Below are positions 1-7,446 of a stretch of DNA of 9,697 nt, one piece after another. The stretch lies in contig JANXYT010000086.1 of NCBI GenBank assembly GCA_025355915.1, positions 1 through 9,697 on the forward strand, written 5' to 3'. Under the pieces are notes generated by a model. It saw only the letters and a program-made list of their open reading frames with translations. It did not search any database and was not told where the DNA came from. The DNA is from Holophagaceae bacterium. GTDB taxonomy: Bacteria; Acidobacteriota; Holophagae; Holophagales; Holophagaceae. How positions within the stretch are numbered: the stretch's first letter is position 1; the number at the start of each line of letters is the position of its first letter. The position numbers and the translations under genes were made by a program.

Positions 1-653
1 GTCTTGATGAGGCTGCGCAGGCCATCCGTGTTGAAGGATTCCAGGGTGCCGAGTCCCTCGAAGTCCAGCAGCTCGGGCTCGGACAGGGCGGGGAAGGTGA
101 CCACCCGCCCGTCCTTCACATAGCGGGATGGGCGGGTGTACTCCTCGATGACATCGATGGGGCTGAAGCCCGCCTTGTACTCATAGGGCCAGGTGCGCAC
201 CACGGGCAGCCCACCGACCAGGCACTCGAAGGAAGTGATGCGATCCCACTGGCGGGAGACATCGCCCAGGATGATGTTGTGGCACCCCGGGGCGATGCCG
301 CAGTCCACGATGGCCGTGAGGTTCTGGCGTTTCGCCAGCGCGTCGAGATCGAAGCAGTCCTCGTCAAAGAAGGAGATGTCCACCAGGGGTTTCCCTGCCT
401 CCAGCACAGCCCGGGCGGTGGCGAAACCCATAAAGCCGGGTACCGCGCCCACCACCAGATCCGCGTCCGCCACGGCGGCCTTCACGCCGTCCGGGAGAGA
501 CAGGTCCGCGACCCGGGTGGTGAGGCCTGCCTCGCGCATCCGGGCCAGCGCGGCCTCGGAACGATCCGCCACCGTGACCTTGAAATCCGAGACCAGATCC
601 TTGGCCATGGCGCCGCCGACGCGGCCAGCTCCGAGAACAACTACATGCAGCAT
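1..653 (-). CDS. Saccharopine/lysine 6-dehydrogenase-family oxidoreductase, 3' end off the window
   Basis: This gene encodes an NAD(P)-dependent oxidoreductase of the saccharopine dehydrogenase / lysine 6-dehydrogenase family. The visible 217 residues begin MLHVVVLGAG. The Rossmann nucleotide-binding motif G8-A-G10-R-V-G13 is followed by family signatures: DCGIAPGCHN (residues 117-126), GGLP (147-150) and a DVIEEYTRP stretch (167-175). The last resembles the region seen in bacterial lysine 6-dehydrogenases, which convert lysine to aminoadipate semialdehyde. The ATG at 653 is chosen because AAGGAG (plus positions 660-665 read in reverse) lies 6 nt upstream. It starts 18 bp after the stop of the amino-acid permease on the same strand, so co-transcription is likely and an amino-acid substrate is plausible. 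The C-terminal substrate domain is incomplete here, so lysine is not proven; a saccharopine reductase or related enzyme remains possible. The family call is firm, the substrate is inference. Confidence 0.85.
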   Translation of the reverse strand, partial: MLHVVVLGAGRVGGAMAKDLVSDFKVTVADRSEAALARMREAGLTTRVADLSLPDGVKAAVADADLVVGAVPGFMGFATARAVLEAGKPLVDISFFDEDCFDLDALAKRQNLTAIVDCGIAPGCHNIILGDVSRQWDRITSFECLVGGLPVVRTWPYEYKAGFSPIDVIEEYTRPSRYVKDGRVVTFPALSEPELLDFEGLGTLESFNTDGLRSLIK

Positions 654-671
654 GGGAGACTCCTTGGCAAA

Positions 672-2087
672 TTAGACCGCGACGCTGGGTTTGACCACGA
701 GGTAGACGGGCCAGCCCACGGCCACCAGGGCCAGGCCCGGCCAGGAATAGCTCGGACGGTAGATGAACAGGGCGCCGACGATGGCGGAGGCGCCCAGCAC
801 GTAGAGCGCGGGCACCAGGGGGTAGCCCCAGACCCGCACGGGGCGCTCCAGGTCGGGCCGGGCCCAGCGCAACAGGAAGACGCCGCCCACGGTGAAGACG
901 TAGAAGAGAATCGTCGGCAGCATGACAAAATCCAGCAGCTGGCCGTAGGTGCCCGTGAGCGTGAGCAGGCAGGTCCAGAAGGCCTGGATCCAGAGCCCGA
1001 AGGCGGGCACGCCGTGGATGTTGAGCGCGGCCGCGCGGGGGTAGAAGAGGCCGTCCTCGGCCATGCGCTGGTAGACCCGGGCGCCGGAAAGGACCAGGCC
1101 GTTCAGGCAACCGAACATGGAAATGAGGATGCTTCCGGCCATGATGAGGCCGCCCCCTGAGCCCAGCAGCGCCTGCAGGGCCGCGCTGCCCACGCGGTCC
1201 TGGGGCGCGTTGGCGATGCCGGTGGGGCCGAGCACTTTCAGGTAGGCGGCGTTGGCCAGCACGTAGAGGCCGCAGACCAGGGTGGTACCGATGAGCAGGG
1301 AGACAGGGATGGTCCGCCTGGGTTCCTTCACCTCGCCGGCGATGAAGGTGATGGCGTTCCACGCGTCCGCCGAGAACATGCTGCCGGTCTGCACCACCAG
1401 CAAGGCCGTGAGGAAGGGCAGGGCCGCGGAGCCGTCGAGGGGGATGAACGGGGATTGGATCGCGGCCACCGGGGGCTTCAACAGCAGGCCCAGGAGGATG
1501 AGGGCCACGAGTCCGCCGATTTTGGTCACGGTGAACAGGTTCTGGATCCGGGCGCCCAGTCTCACCCCATAGAGGTTCACGGCAGTGAGGAGCAGTACCA
1601 CGGCGATGGCGGATAGGCGCGAGGGCGTGAGGCCCAGGTGATAGGGGCCCACGACGATGGTCTGCGTCACCTGCATCAGTGGGACGTCCAGGTGTGGGCC
1701 GAGCCAGGCCGTGTCGGTGATCGTCGGAAAGAAGGTGCCCAGGTACTTCCCGAAGCCCACGGCCACGGCGGCGATGGTGCCGCATTCGATGACGACGAAA
1801 AATGTCCAGCCATAGAGGAAGCCGGTGGCAGCCCCGTAGGTCTCCCGCAGATAGGTGTACTGGCCACCGGCCCGCGGGAACATCCCGGCCAGCTCACCGT
1901 AGCTCAGGGCGGCAAACAGGGTCAGCACCGCCGTGAGGCCCCAGGCCGCCAGCAGGAAGCCCCCCGAGCGGCCCGTGCGCACCATGTCGGCGGCGACGAT
2001 GAAAACGCCTGACCCGATCATGGAACCCGCGATCAGCATCGTGGCGGAAAACAGGCCGACGTGGCGGCGGTAGCCGGGTGCATTCAT
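672..2087 (-). CDS. APC-superfamily amino-acid permease
   Basis: This is a 471-residue integral inner-membrane amino-acid transporter of the APC (amino acid-polyamine-organocation) superfamily, probably with 12 membrane segments. The first segment carries the classic unwound-helix motif, here IAGSMIGSGVF, which binds the substrate backbone in this fold. It is followed by a conserved SYGELAGMFPRAGGQYTYL region. The overall look is closest to the LAT-like or SteT-like exchanger branch. The frame is open further upstream to a GTG at 2126. I prefer the ATG at 2087 because AGGA (reverse of 2093-2096) precedes it and the MNAPGYRRHVGLFSA N-terminus leads directly into the first membrane helix. The gene directly downstream encodes a lysine/saccharopine dehydrogenase-like enzyme, so the pair may import and oxidise one amino acid. 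The exact substrate cannot be read from the sequence. Confidence 0.9.
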   Translation of the reverse strand: MNAPGYRRHVGLFSATMLIAGSMIGSGVFIVAADMVRTGRSGGFLLAAWGLTAVLTLFAALSYGELAGMFPRAGGQYTYLRETYGAATGFLYGWTFFVVIECGTIAAVAVGFGKYLGTFFPTITDTAWLGPHLDVPLMQVTQTIVVGPYHLGLTPSRLSAIAVVLLLTAVNLYGVRLGARIQNLFTVTKIGGLVALILLGLLLKPPVAAIQSPFIPLDGSAALPFLTALLVVQTGSMFSADAWNAITFIAGEVKEPRRTIPVSLLIGTTLVCGLYVLANAAYLKVLGPTGIANAPQDRVGSAALQALLGSGGGLIMAGSILISMFGCLNGLVLSGARVYQRMAEDGLFYPRAAALNIHGVPAFGLWIQAFWTCLLTLTGTYGQLLDFVMLPTILFYVFTVGGVFLLRWARPDLERPVRVWGYPLVPALYVLGASAIVGALFIYRPSYSWPGLALVAVGWPVYLVVKPSVAV

Positions 2088-2104
2088 CGGATTCCTGGAC
2101 TGAG

Positions 2105-2118
2105 GTGGATGGATCCAC
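2105..2118. promoter_or_regulatory. Inverted repeat in divergent gap, candidate operator
   Basis: GTGGAT-GG-ATCCAC forms two perfect 6-bp arms around a 2-bp centre. It lies in the 53-bp gap between the divergent permease (start 2087) and mltG (start 2141). A weak -10-like TATCAC for mltG begins 3 bp later at 2121. The position suits a repressor site for the amino-acid operon, but 6-bp arms can arise by chance and no regulator is encoded beside it. Confidence 0.3.
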
Positions 2119-2140
2119 GCTATCACGGCATTCTGAAGGC

Positions 2141-3157
2141 ATGGCTCGTTCCTCCGTCTCCCTCCGGCTCACCCTGGCCATTGCCGTTCTGGCCCTCCTG
2201 CCGGTGCTCGGCGGCTGGTGGGCGTGGAAGGGGTGGGGGCCCCTCCAGCAGGAGGCCACGGTCCTGGTGAAGAAGGGCACCAGCATCAACCAGGTGGCAG
2301 ATCAGCTGGAGCGCGAGGGCGTCATCCGTTCCGCCTCGCTGTTCAAGCTATGGGCCCGCGCCCGCAAGCTCCAGCTCATTCGCGGTGAGTACACCTTCAA
2401 ATCCCGGGCCAGCCTTTCAGATGTAACAGGCAAGCTGCGGCGGGTGGAGATCCACTACACCCTGGTGTCCATCCCCGAAGGTGCCCATGCCTGGGCTGTG
2501 CAGAGGCGGCTGAAGGATTTCGTGCCGGAGCAGGTCTTCTGGATCCTCTGGAAGAGCCGGCGCCTGGCCAGAGCGGCCGGCTTCGAGCGGGCTGAAACCC
2601 TGGAAGGCCTTGCTGCGCCAGCCACGTACCGGCTGCACCATGCCATGGAGCCCGAGGAGGTCATGCTCATGCTGGTGGAGGCTTTCCATAACCAGGTGCG
2701 GCCGAAGCTGGAAGGCGGAGTACTGCCGCCCTACGAGACGCTGGTGCTGGCGAGCCTGGTGGAGAAGGAAACGAAACTGCCGGAAGAACAGCCCAGGGTG
2801 GCGGGCGTCTACAAGCGGCGGCTCGCCCTTGGCATGCGCCTGCAATGCGATCCTACGAGTCTCTACGCCCGCTGGCTCCTCGGTGACCTCCGGTTCACCG
2901 CCCCCCTGGTGGCGGACATCCGCCGATCCCACCGGTTCAATACCTACGCTGTGAGCGGCCTGCCGCCCACGCCCATCGCCATTCCGAGCGCCTCGGCCAT
3001 CGAAGCCGCCAAGGCGCCCCTGGGCGGGAAGGATCTCTACTTCGTGGCCACCGGCAAGGGCGGGCACACCTTCGCGCCCAGCCTGAAGGACCACAACCGG
3101 AACGTGGGCGAGTACCGCAAGGAAATCATCCGGCAGAGGAAGACCATCCATGGCTAA
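2141..3157 (+). CDS. mltG: Endolytic murein transglycosylase MltG
   Basis: MltG (YceG-like family) is an inner-membrane lytic transglycosylase that cleaves nascent peptidoglycan strands and sets glycan chain length. The product has 338 residues. A short N-terminus is followed by one membrane anchor (about residues 8-27) and then the periplasmic domain. The catalytic motif LASLVEKET is present with Glu208 as the expected catalytic acid. It is followed by GMRLQCDPTS (231-240), FNTYAVSGLPPTPIAIP (266-282) and GKGGHTFAPSLKDHNR (305-320), all family hallmarks. Oddly, the usual LEG-(Y/F)-LFPDTY motif reads LEGLAAPATYRL at 154-165, so the Phe and Asp are lost. I chose the ATG at 2141 because it directly precedes a basic stretch and the membrane helix. 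The frame is open to 2078, but that would overlap the divergent permease start. The Shine-Dalgarno match (GAAGG) is too close to the ATG to be convincing. The last 8 bp overlap tlyA. Confidence 0.95.
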   Translation: MARSSVSLRLTLAIAVLALLPVLGGWWAWKGWGPLQQEATVLVKKGTSINQVADQLEREGVIRSASLFKLWARARKLQLIRGEYTFKSRASLSDVTGKLRRVEIHYTLVSIPEGAHAWAVQRRLKDFVPEQVFWILWKSRRLARAAGFERAETLEGLAAPATYRLHHAMEPEEVMLMLVEAFHNQVRPKLEGGVLPPYETLVLASLVEKETKLPEEQPRVAGVYKRRLALGMRLQCDPTSLYARWLLGDLRFTAPLVADIRRSHRFNTYAVSGLPPTPIAIPSASAIEAAKAPLGGKDLYFVATGKGGHTFAPSLKDHNRNVGEYRKEIIRQRKTIHG

Positions 3158-3929
3158 GACGCGTCTGGATGTACTGCTGGTGCAACGTGGTCTGTGCGAG
3201 ACCCGGGCCAAGGCCCAGGCCCGCATCCTCGCCGGCGAGGTGCTGGTGGAGGACCGTCCCGTCACCAAGGCCGGCACGGGGGTGGACGAAGCCGCGACCA
3301 TTCGCCTGCGGGGCGATGCGCTGCCCTTCGTGAGCCGGGGCGGGCTGAAACTGGTCGGAGCGCTGGATCTGTGGGGCATCGATCCGTCGGGGTTCACCTG
3401 TTTCGACGCGGGATCGAGCACGGGCGGCTTCACGGATTGTCTGCTGCAGCGGGGCGCGGTGAGGGTCTATGCCGTGGACGTGGGCACCAATCAGCTGCAC
3501 TGGAAGCTGCGCAGTGATCCCCGGGTGGTGTCCATGGAGCAGGTGAACCTCCGCACCTGGGATCCGGCCTTCATTCCTGAACGTTGCCAGCTCCTCGTGG
3601 CGGATCTGAGCTTTATATCACTCCGATTGGCGATCCCACCGGTGCTAGCGAGCCTCACCCCCGAAGCCGAGGCTGTGCTGCTGGTGAAGCCGCAGTTCGA
3701 GGCGGGGCGCGCGGACGTGGGGCAGGGCGGTATCGTGCGCGATCCGGCGGTCCACCGGCGGGTGCTGGTGGAGACCTGGGCTTTCTTCGCCAGTACAGCG
3801 TTGAAGCCTCGAGCCCTTGCCATCAGCCCCATTAAGGGTGGCGAGGGCAACACGGAATTCCTGATGCGCCTCGGGCTGGGGCAGGAATCCGGCGACCTCG
3901 GTGCAGAGCTGGCAAGGCTCGCCCTTTAG
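3150..3929 (+). CDS. tlyA: TlyA-family rRNA (cytidine-2'-O)-methyltransferase
   Basis: This is a 259-residue S-adenosylmethionine-dependent methyltransferase of the TlyA/hemolysin A family, which 2'-O-methylates cytidines in 16S and/or 23S rRNA. An S4 RNA-binding domain occupies about residues 4-60 (RLDVLLVQRGL, ILAGEVLVEDRPV). An FtsJ-like Rossmann fold follows, with the SAM-binding motif FDAGSSTGGFTDCLL (85-99). The catalytic tetrad is intact: Lys67 (GGLKL), Asp152 (ADLSFIS), Lys180 (VKPQFE) and Glu236 (GGEGNTEF). Each lies two residues before the tetrad positions I recall for the Mycobacterium tuberculosis protein. The ATG at 3150 has AGAGGA at 3135-3140 and overlaps the end of mltG, so translation may be coupled. 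The name hemolysin in older annotations is misleading. Methylation by this family affects capreomycin sensitivity in mycobacteria; relevance here is unknown. Confidence 0.95.
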   Translation: MAKTRLDVLLVQRGLCETRAKAQARILAGEVLVEDRPVTKAGTGVDEAATIRLRGDALPFVSRGGLKLVGALDLWGIDPSGFTCFDAGSSTGGFTDCLLQRGAVRVYAVDVGTNQLHWKLRSDPRVVSMEQVNLRTWDPAFIPERCQLLVADLSFISLRLAIPPVLASLTPEAEAVLLVKPQFEAGRADVGQGGIVRDPAVHRRVLVETWAFFASTALKPRALAISPIKGGEGNTEFLMRLGLGQESGDLGAELARLAL

Positions 3930-3948
3930 ATCGTCGGGTCGCTTCAGC

Positions 3949-5523
3949 CTACAAGCTGGCCCAATCGGTTTGAATGGAACGGCTGGCCTTGCTGGAAGTG
4001 GCTCCCTCGGAGGGGGGGGCCTCCACGTGGGCATCACTCACGGCCTGCCACCGGGTGAACCCATCGAGGGCCAACTGGCCGCCCGGGTGGGTGCCGTGGC
4101 CGGTGAACGGCAGGCGGGCTTCCGGATCATCCGCGGTGGTGTTGATGTTGGCAAGGTCCGCCCGGGTCTCCCGCTTGAACCGTTCGATCCAGGTGTGGTC
4201 GTGGGTGTAGAGGCTGATGACGGGGCCACAGGGAGTGGCGTTGGTCCAGGCCATGGCCTCGTCGAAATCCTTGAAGGTGGTGAGGCTCACCGTGGGGCCG
4301 AGCACCTGGTTCCGGAACAGACCCATGTCGGGCTTAACGCCATCCCACACGCAGGGCTGCATGTAGATGCCGTGGGCGATGTCCCCCTTCACTTGGCTGG
4401 TGCGGTTGGTTTCGGTCCATTGGTCGCCGCCGGAAAGCAGCGTGGCGCCATCATTCACGCCCTTCTCCCAGTGCTCGCGGAACGCCGTGGCCGAGCGGGC
4501 ATTGATCATGGGACCGTAGGCCACGTCGGGATCCGTCATGGGGTTCCCCACCTCGAGCCTGGACACACCATCCATGAACTGCTGTCTGAAACCATCTGCA
4601 CAGGCGTCGTGCACGAGGATGTTGACCAGGCCGAGGGGCCGCTGCCCAGCATGACTGAAGGCGGCCTGCAGGGCATCCTGGACGGCCCGATCGAGATCCG
4701 CGTCCGGCATGACCACCATGGCGCCTTTGCCCACCAGGTCCAGGCTGGGGAGAATCAGGTTGCGGCCGCACAGCTCGCCCACGGTCCGTCCCAGGGCGGT
4801 GGAGCCCACGAAACTGAACGACTGGTAGTGCCCCTTGTCGATGCCCGCGAGAAAATGTTTCCCGCAGCCCGACCGTCCCCGGCCGTTGACGGTGTTCACC
4901 ACGCCGGGTGGAAGGCCCGCCTCCATCATGGCCCGCAGGAGGAGGTAGGCGGCGGTCGGGGCGTTGTCGCTGGGTTTCCACACCACGGTGTTGCCGCAGA
5001 GGATCGCCGGGAGGATCTTCCGGCTGGGCGCAGCCAGGGGGGAGCTGCCCGTGGCGAGAATGCCGCAGACACCCACGGGACGGCGATACCTTGCAGATCC
5101 GGAGGGAAGCGTCCGCCCTCGGAGGTGTTGCACTTCAGCGGTGAAGAACGCGCACGCGTCGATGGCCTCCTGCACCTCGCCCAGGGCCTCCCGGGGCGTC
5201 ATACCGATTTCACGCGTGATGATGCGGGCCAGTTTGTCTCTGTGGGCGGTCAGGATCCCAGCGGTTCGCCGCACCAGGGCCTCTCGCGCCGGGGCGGGTG
5301 TTTCCGACCACGCCTTGAAGGCATCAGCGGCAGCCTTGGCCGCCCGGGCCACATCTTTTTCGCCACTGTCCGGGAACATGCCCACCAGGTCCCGGCCATC
5401 CACGGCGGACTTGGACTGGATCATGGACAGGTCGCCCTCGACCTCCTTCCCGTTGATGACATTGAATCCGATGACGCTTTTTCCAGCAGCGGCGGCATGG
5501 GGTGAATTGGCTTTCAGATACAT
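3949..5523 (-). CDS. Aldehyde-dehydrogenase-fold protein lacking the catalytic residues (predicted pseudoenzyme)
   Basis: The 524-residue product has the full ALDH fold and normal family length, with no frameshift or internal stop. Retained features are GEVQEAID (115-122), RKILPAILCGNTVVWKPS (168-185, including cofactor-binding Lys183), FVGS (238-241) and YGPMIN. The chemistry is lost at every key site. The nucleophile region GQ(R)C reads GQRPLG, with Pro296 (codon at 4636-4638) in place of Cys. The general-base ELGGK reads DLVGK, with Asp262 in place of Glu. The oxyanion Asn of PWNFP reads TGSSP, with Ser160. EIFGP reads QVLGP (Gln406, Leu408). The closest functional relatives by general look are P5C or aminoadipate-semialdehyde-type dehydrogenases, which is inference. 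The ATG at 5523 has GGAG (reverse of 5530-5533) 6 nt upstream. The gene is monocistronic, convergent with tlyA (19-bp gap) and divergent from the membrane protease. Known analogues of dead ALDHs are mammalian ALDH16A1 and cephalopod omega-crystallin. A binding, scaffold or regulatory role is possible; none can be read from sequence. Confidence 0.88.
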   Translation of the reverse strand: MYLKANSPHAAAAGKSVIGFNVINGKEVEGDLSMIQSKSAVDGRDLVGMFPDSGEKDVARAAKAAADAFKAWSETPAPAREALVRRTAGILTAHRDKLARIITREIGMTPREALGEVQEAIDACAFFTAEVQHLRGRTLPSGSARYRRPVGVCGILATGSSPLAAPSRKILPAILCGNTVVWKPSDNAPTAAYLLLRAMMEAGLPPGVVNTVNGRGRSGCGKHFLAGIDKGHYQSFSFVGSTALGRTVGELCGRNLILPSLDLVGKGAMVVMPDADLDRAVQDALQAAFSHAGQRPLGLVNILVHDACADGFRQQFMDGVSRLEVGNPMTDPDVAYGPMINARSATAFREHWEKGVNDGATLLSGGDQWTETNRTSQVKGDIAHGIYMQPCVWDGVKPDMGLFRNQVLGPTVSLTTFKDFDEAMAWTNATPCGPVISLYTHDHTWIERFKRETRADLANINTTADDPEARLPFTGHGTHPGGQLALDGFTRWQAVSDAHVEAPPSEGATSSKASRSIQTDWASL

Positions 5524-5628
5524 GCCTGGCTCCGGTGGAAATAGATAAACCTAACTTGGGCGCGGCATAGCACACCCTACCCCCCGTCATCGGCCCATGG
5601 GGCCTGTCCGAGTAGTTTGAGCACCCCC

Positions 5629-5659
5629 ATGACGCGGGCGGGCTCCTGGCCTGTAGACT
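5629..5659 (+). promoter_or_regulatory. Possible promoter of the membrane-protease/trpS operon
   Basis: A -10-like TAGACT at 5654-5659 is preceded by a poor -35-like ATGACG at 5629-5634 with a long 19-bp spacer. The same TAGACT hexamer stands upstream of tRNA-Lys, which supports its use here. Transcription would begin near 5666, just ahead of the GGAG and GTG start at 5680. That would exclude the earlier TTG (5617) and ATG (5629) start codons. Confidence 0.3.
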
Positions 5660-5679
5660 GGAGAATTGCCGGAGTCCGG

Positions 5680-6429
5680 GTGTTCGACAACATCTCCATC
5701 CCCACCATCCTTGTCAGCTATGTGGCGTTGCTCTTCAGCCTCAGCGTGCATGAGGCCAGCCACGCTTCGGTGGCCTACTGGCTGGAGGACGACACGGCGG
5801 CGCGATTGGGGCGGATGACACTGAACCCGCTGGCTCACATCGACCCGTTGGGAACTGTCGTCTTTCCGCTCCTGGGGATGGCCACGGGCTTTCCCTTCAT
5901 CGGCTGGGCCAAGCCTGTGCCCGTGGATCCGCGCAACCTTACCCGGCGCTTCACTCAGCGAGGCGGCATGGCGATCGTTTCCGCGGCCGGCCCCGCGTCG
6001 AACCTGATCCTGGCAACCATCTTCCTTGGGGTGATGCTCATCCTAGTCAAGGTGGTCGCTCCGCCTCATGAACTTGAACCTCGCCTATTCGACTATGTGT
6101 TGAATACATGGAAAGTGGAGAGCCTTCAATCTCTGAAGCTTGGTCCCGCCATGACACTGGCGCTGGCGCTTTGTGGCCGCCTGATCCTCATCAATATCGG
6201 GCTCGCGCTCTTCAACCTCCTGCCCATGGGACCGCTGGATGGGTCCGGCATCCTTCGGGGCCTGTTGCCCTGGCGCTGGCTGCCGAAATTCGACCGCATC
6301 CAGCCTTGGATGGGTGGATTGCTCATCGTTTTAGCTCTCACTGGCATTCTTGGCCACATCATCGCTCCTGTTTTTTACTTCATTTTCGATGGTGTCAAAT
6401 CGGTCGCCCACCTCTTTCTCGGAGCCTAA
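5680..6429 (+). CDS. Site-2-type zinc metalloprotease, peptidase family M50
   Basis: This is a 249-residue polytopic membrane metalloprotease of the M50 (site-2 protease) family, which cuts substrates within the membrane. The zinc-binding HExxH motif is HEASH (residues 24-28, Glu25 catalytic) in the first helix. The third ligand is Asp187 in NLLPMGPLDG (179-188). The RMTLNPLAHIDPLGT block (45-59), typical of the small bacterial branch without a PDZ domain, is also present. About five to six hydrophobic segments are visible. I chose the GTG at 5680 because GGAG (5671-5674) lies 5 nt upstream and the predicted protein then begins just before the first helix, as in relatives. The frame stays open to an ATG at 5629 and a TTG at 5617, neither with a ribosome site. 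trpS follows after 3 nt, so they share a transcript. The substrate is unknown. Confidence 0.88.
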   Translation: MFDNISIPTILVSYVALLFSLSVHEASHASVAYWLEDDTAARLGRMTLNPLAHIDPLGTVVFPLLGMATGFPFIGWAKPVPVDPRNLTRRFTQRGGMAIVSAAGPASNLILATIFLGVMLILVKVVAPPHELEPRLFDYVLNTWKVESLQSLKLGPAMTLALALCGRLILINIGLALFNLLPMGPLDGSGILRGLLPWRWLPKFDRIQPWMGGLLIVLALTGILGHIIAPVFYFIFDGVKSVAHLFLGA

Positions 6430-6432
6430 TCC

Positions 6433-7425
6433 ATGCAGCCCCGCGTCCTCTCCGGCATCCAGCCCTCGGGTTCCCAGCACATCGGCCACCTGGTGGGGGC
6501 CTTGGACAACTTCACGCGCCTGCAGGGCCAGGGCGAAGCCTTCTACATGATCGCGGACTGGCATGCGCTGACCTCGAAGTATGAATCCGTGGAGGAAATC
6601 TGGCCCGCGACCCTGGAGCTGACGGCCACCTACCTGGCCGCGGGGCTGGATCCCAACCAGGTCACGATCTTCGTGCAAAGCCTGGTGAAGGAGCACGCGG
6701 AACTCCACCTGCTGCTCTCGATGGTCACGCCGCTCTCCTGGCTGGAACGTGTGCCCACCTACAAGGAGAAGCTGCAGAACTCGGTGGCGGATCTGGGGAG
6801 CTACGGCTTCCTGGGCTACCCGCTGCTCCAGACCGCCGACATCATCATCTACAAGGCCCGCAAGGTGCCCGTGGGTGAGGATCAGCTCTTCCACCTGGAA
6901 CTCGCCCGGGAAGTGGTCCGCCGCTTCAACTTCCTCTACCAGCGCGAGGTCTTCCCGGAGCCGGAGGCTGTGCTCACCAAGACCCCCAAGGTGCCGGGCC
7001 TGGATGGCCGGAAGATGTCGAAAAGCTACGGGAACTGCATCTACCTACGGGATAGCAACGCCGACATTCTCGAAAAATGCACCCGCCAGATGGCCTCCGA
7101 CCCCGCCCGCGTGCGCAAGACCGACCCCGGCAACCCGGATATTTGCCCCGTCTTCGACTTCCACAAGCTCTTCAGTGATGACGCGACGATCCAACTGGTG
7201 AACACCGAATGCCGCCGCGCCGGCATTGGCTGCTTCGACTGCAAGACGCGGGTGGCCGAAGCCATGATTCGCCGTATCCAGCCCGTCCGGGAGAAGATCG
7301 AGGACAACCTTTCCCGCACCGGAGCCATCCAGGACATTCTGCGGGACGGCAGCGCCAGGGCCCGGGCGGTGGCCGCGGTGACCATGGCGGACGTGCGCGA
7401 TGCCATGAAGCTGCCGAGTCTCTAG
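6433..7425 (+). CDS. trpS: Tryptophanyl-tRNA synthetase with an Fe-S-type cysteine motif
   Basis: This 330-residue class Ic aminoacyl-tRNA synthetase charges tRNA-Trp with tryptophan in the cytoplasm. The Rossmann catalytic domain shows SGIQPSGSQHIGH (residues 7-19) with the HIGH signature at 16-19, GEDQ (148-151), and KMSKS at 194-198. The C-terminal anticodon-binding domain contains Cys238, Cys260, Cys267 and Cys270, giving C-x21-C-x6-C-x2-C. Thermotoga maritima TrpRS binds a [4Fe-4S] cluster through C-x22-C-x6-C-x2-C at nearly the same positions, so this enzyme probably does too (inference). The ATG at 6433 uses GGAG at 6421-6424, which lies within the end of the upstream protease gene; only 3 nt separate the two genes. 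Length and motifs are normal for bacterial TrpRS. Confidence 0.97.
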   Translation: MQPRVLSGIQPSGSQHIGHLVGALDNFTRLQGQGEAFYMIADWHALTSKYESVEEIWPATLELTATYLAAGLDPNQVTIFVQSLVKEHAELHLLLSMVTPLSWLERVPTYKEKLQNSVADLGSYGFLGYPLLQTADIIIYKARKVPVGEDQLFHLELAREVVRRFNFLYQREVFPEPEAVLTKTPKVPGLDGRKMSKSYGNCIYLRDSNADILEKCTRQMASDPARVRKTDPGNPDICPVFDFHKLFSDDATIQLVNTECRRAGIGCFDCKTRVAEAMIRRIQPVREKIEDNLSRTGAIQDILRDGSARARAVAAVTMADVRDAMKLPSL

Positions 7426-7446
7426 GAACAGGGCTGGAAGGGACTC

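Noticed and set aside
279..1160. 293-codon plus-strand open frame at the left end
   Set aside because: Antisense to the dehydrogenase and permease genes; His/Gly/Ala-rich composition without recognisable domains.
364..1785. 473-codon minus-strand open frame spanning the permease and dehydrogenase genes
   Set aside because: It overlaps two recognised genes in another frame, and its product is an Arg/Pro/Gly-rich sequence typical of shadow frames.
3930..3948. Terminator between convergent tlyA and the ALDH gene
   Set aside because: The 19-bp gap and its flanks show no convincing stem followed by a T-run on either strand.
3901..5505. 534-codon plus-strand open frame opposite the ALDH gene
   Set aside because: It mirrors the ALDH gene's codon pattern in GC-rich DNA, shows no protein motifs, and the minus-strand frame has a clear ALDH fold and a ribosome site.
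5592..5604. GGCCC-ATG-GGGCC hairpin upstream of the membrane protease
   Set aside because: Short GC-rich dyad with a 3-nt loop and no T-run; likely chance in this composition.
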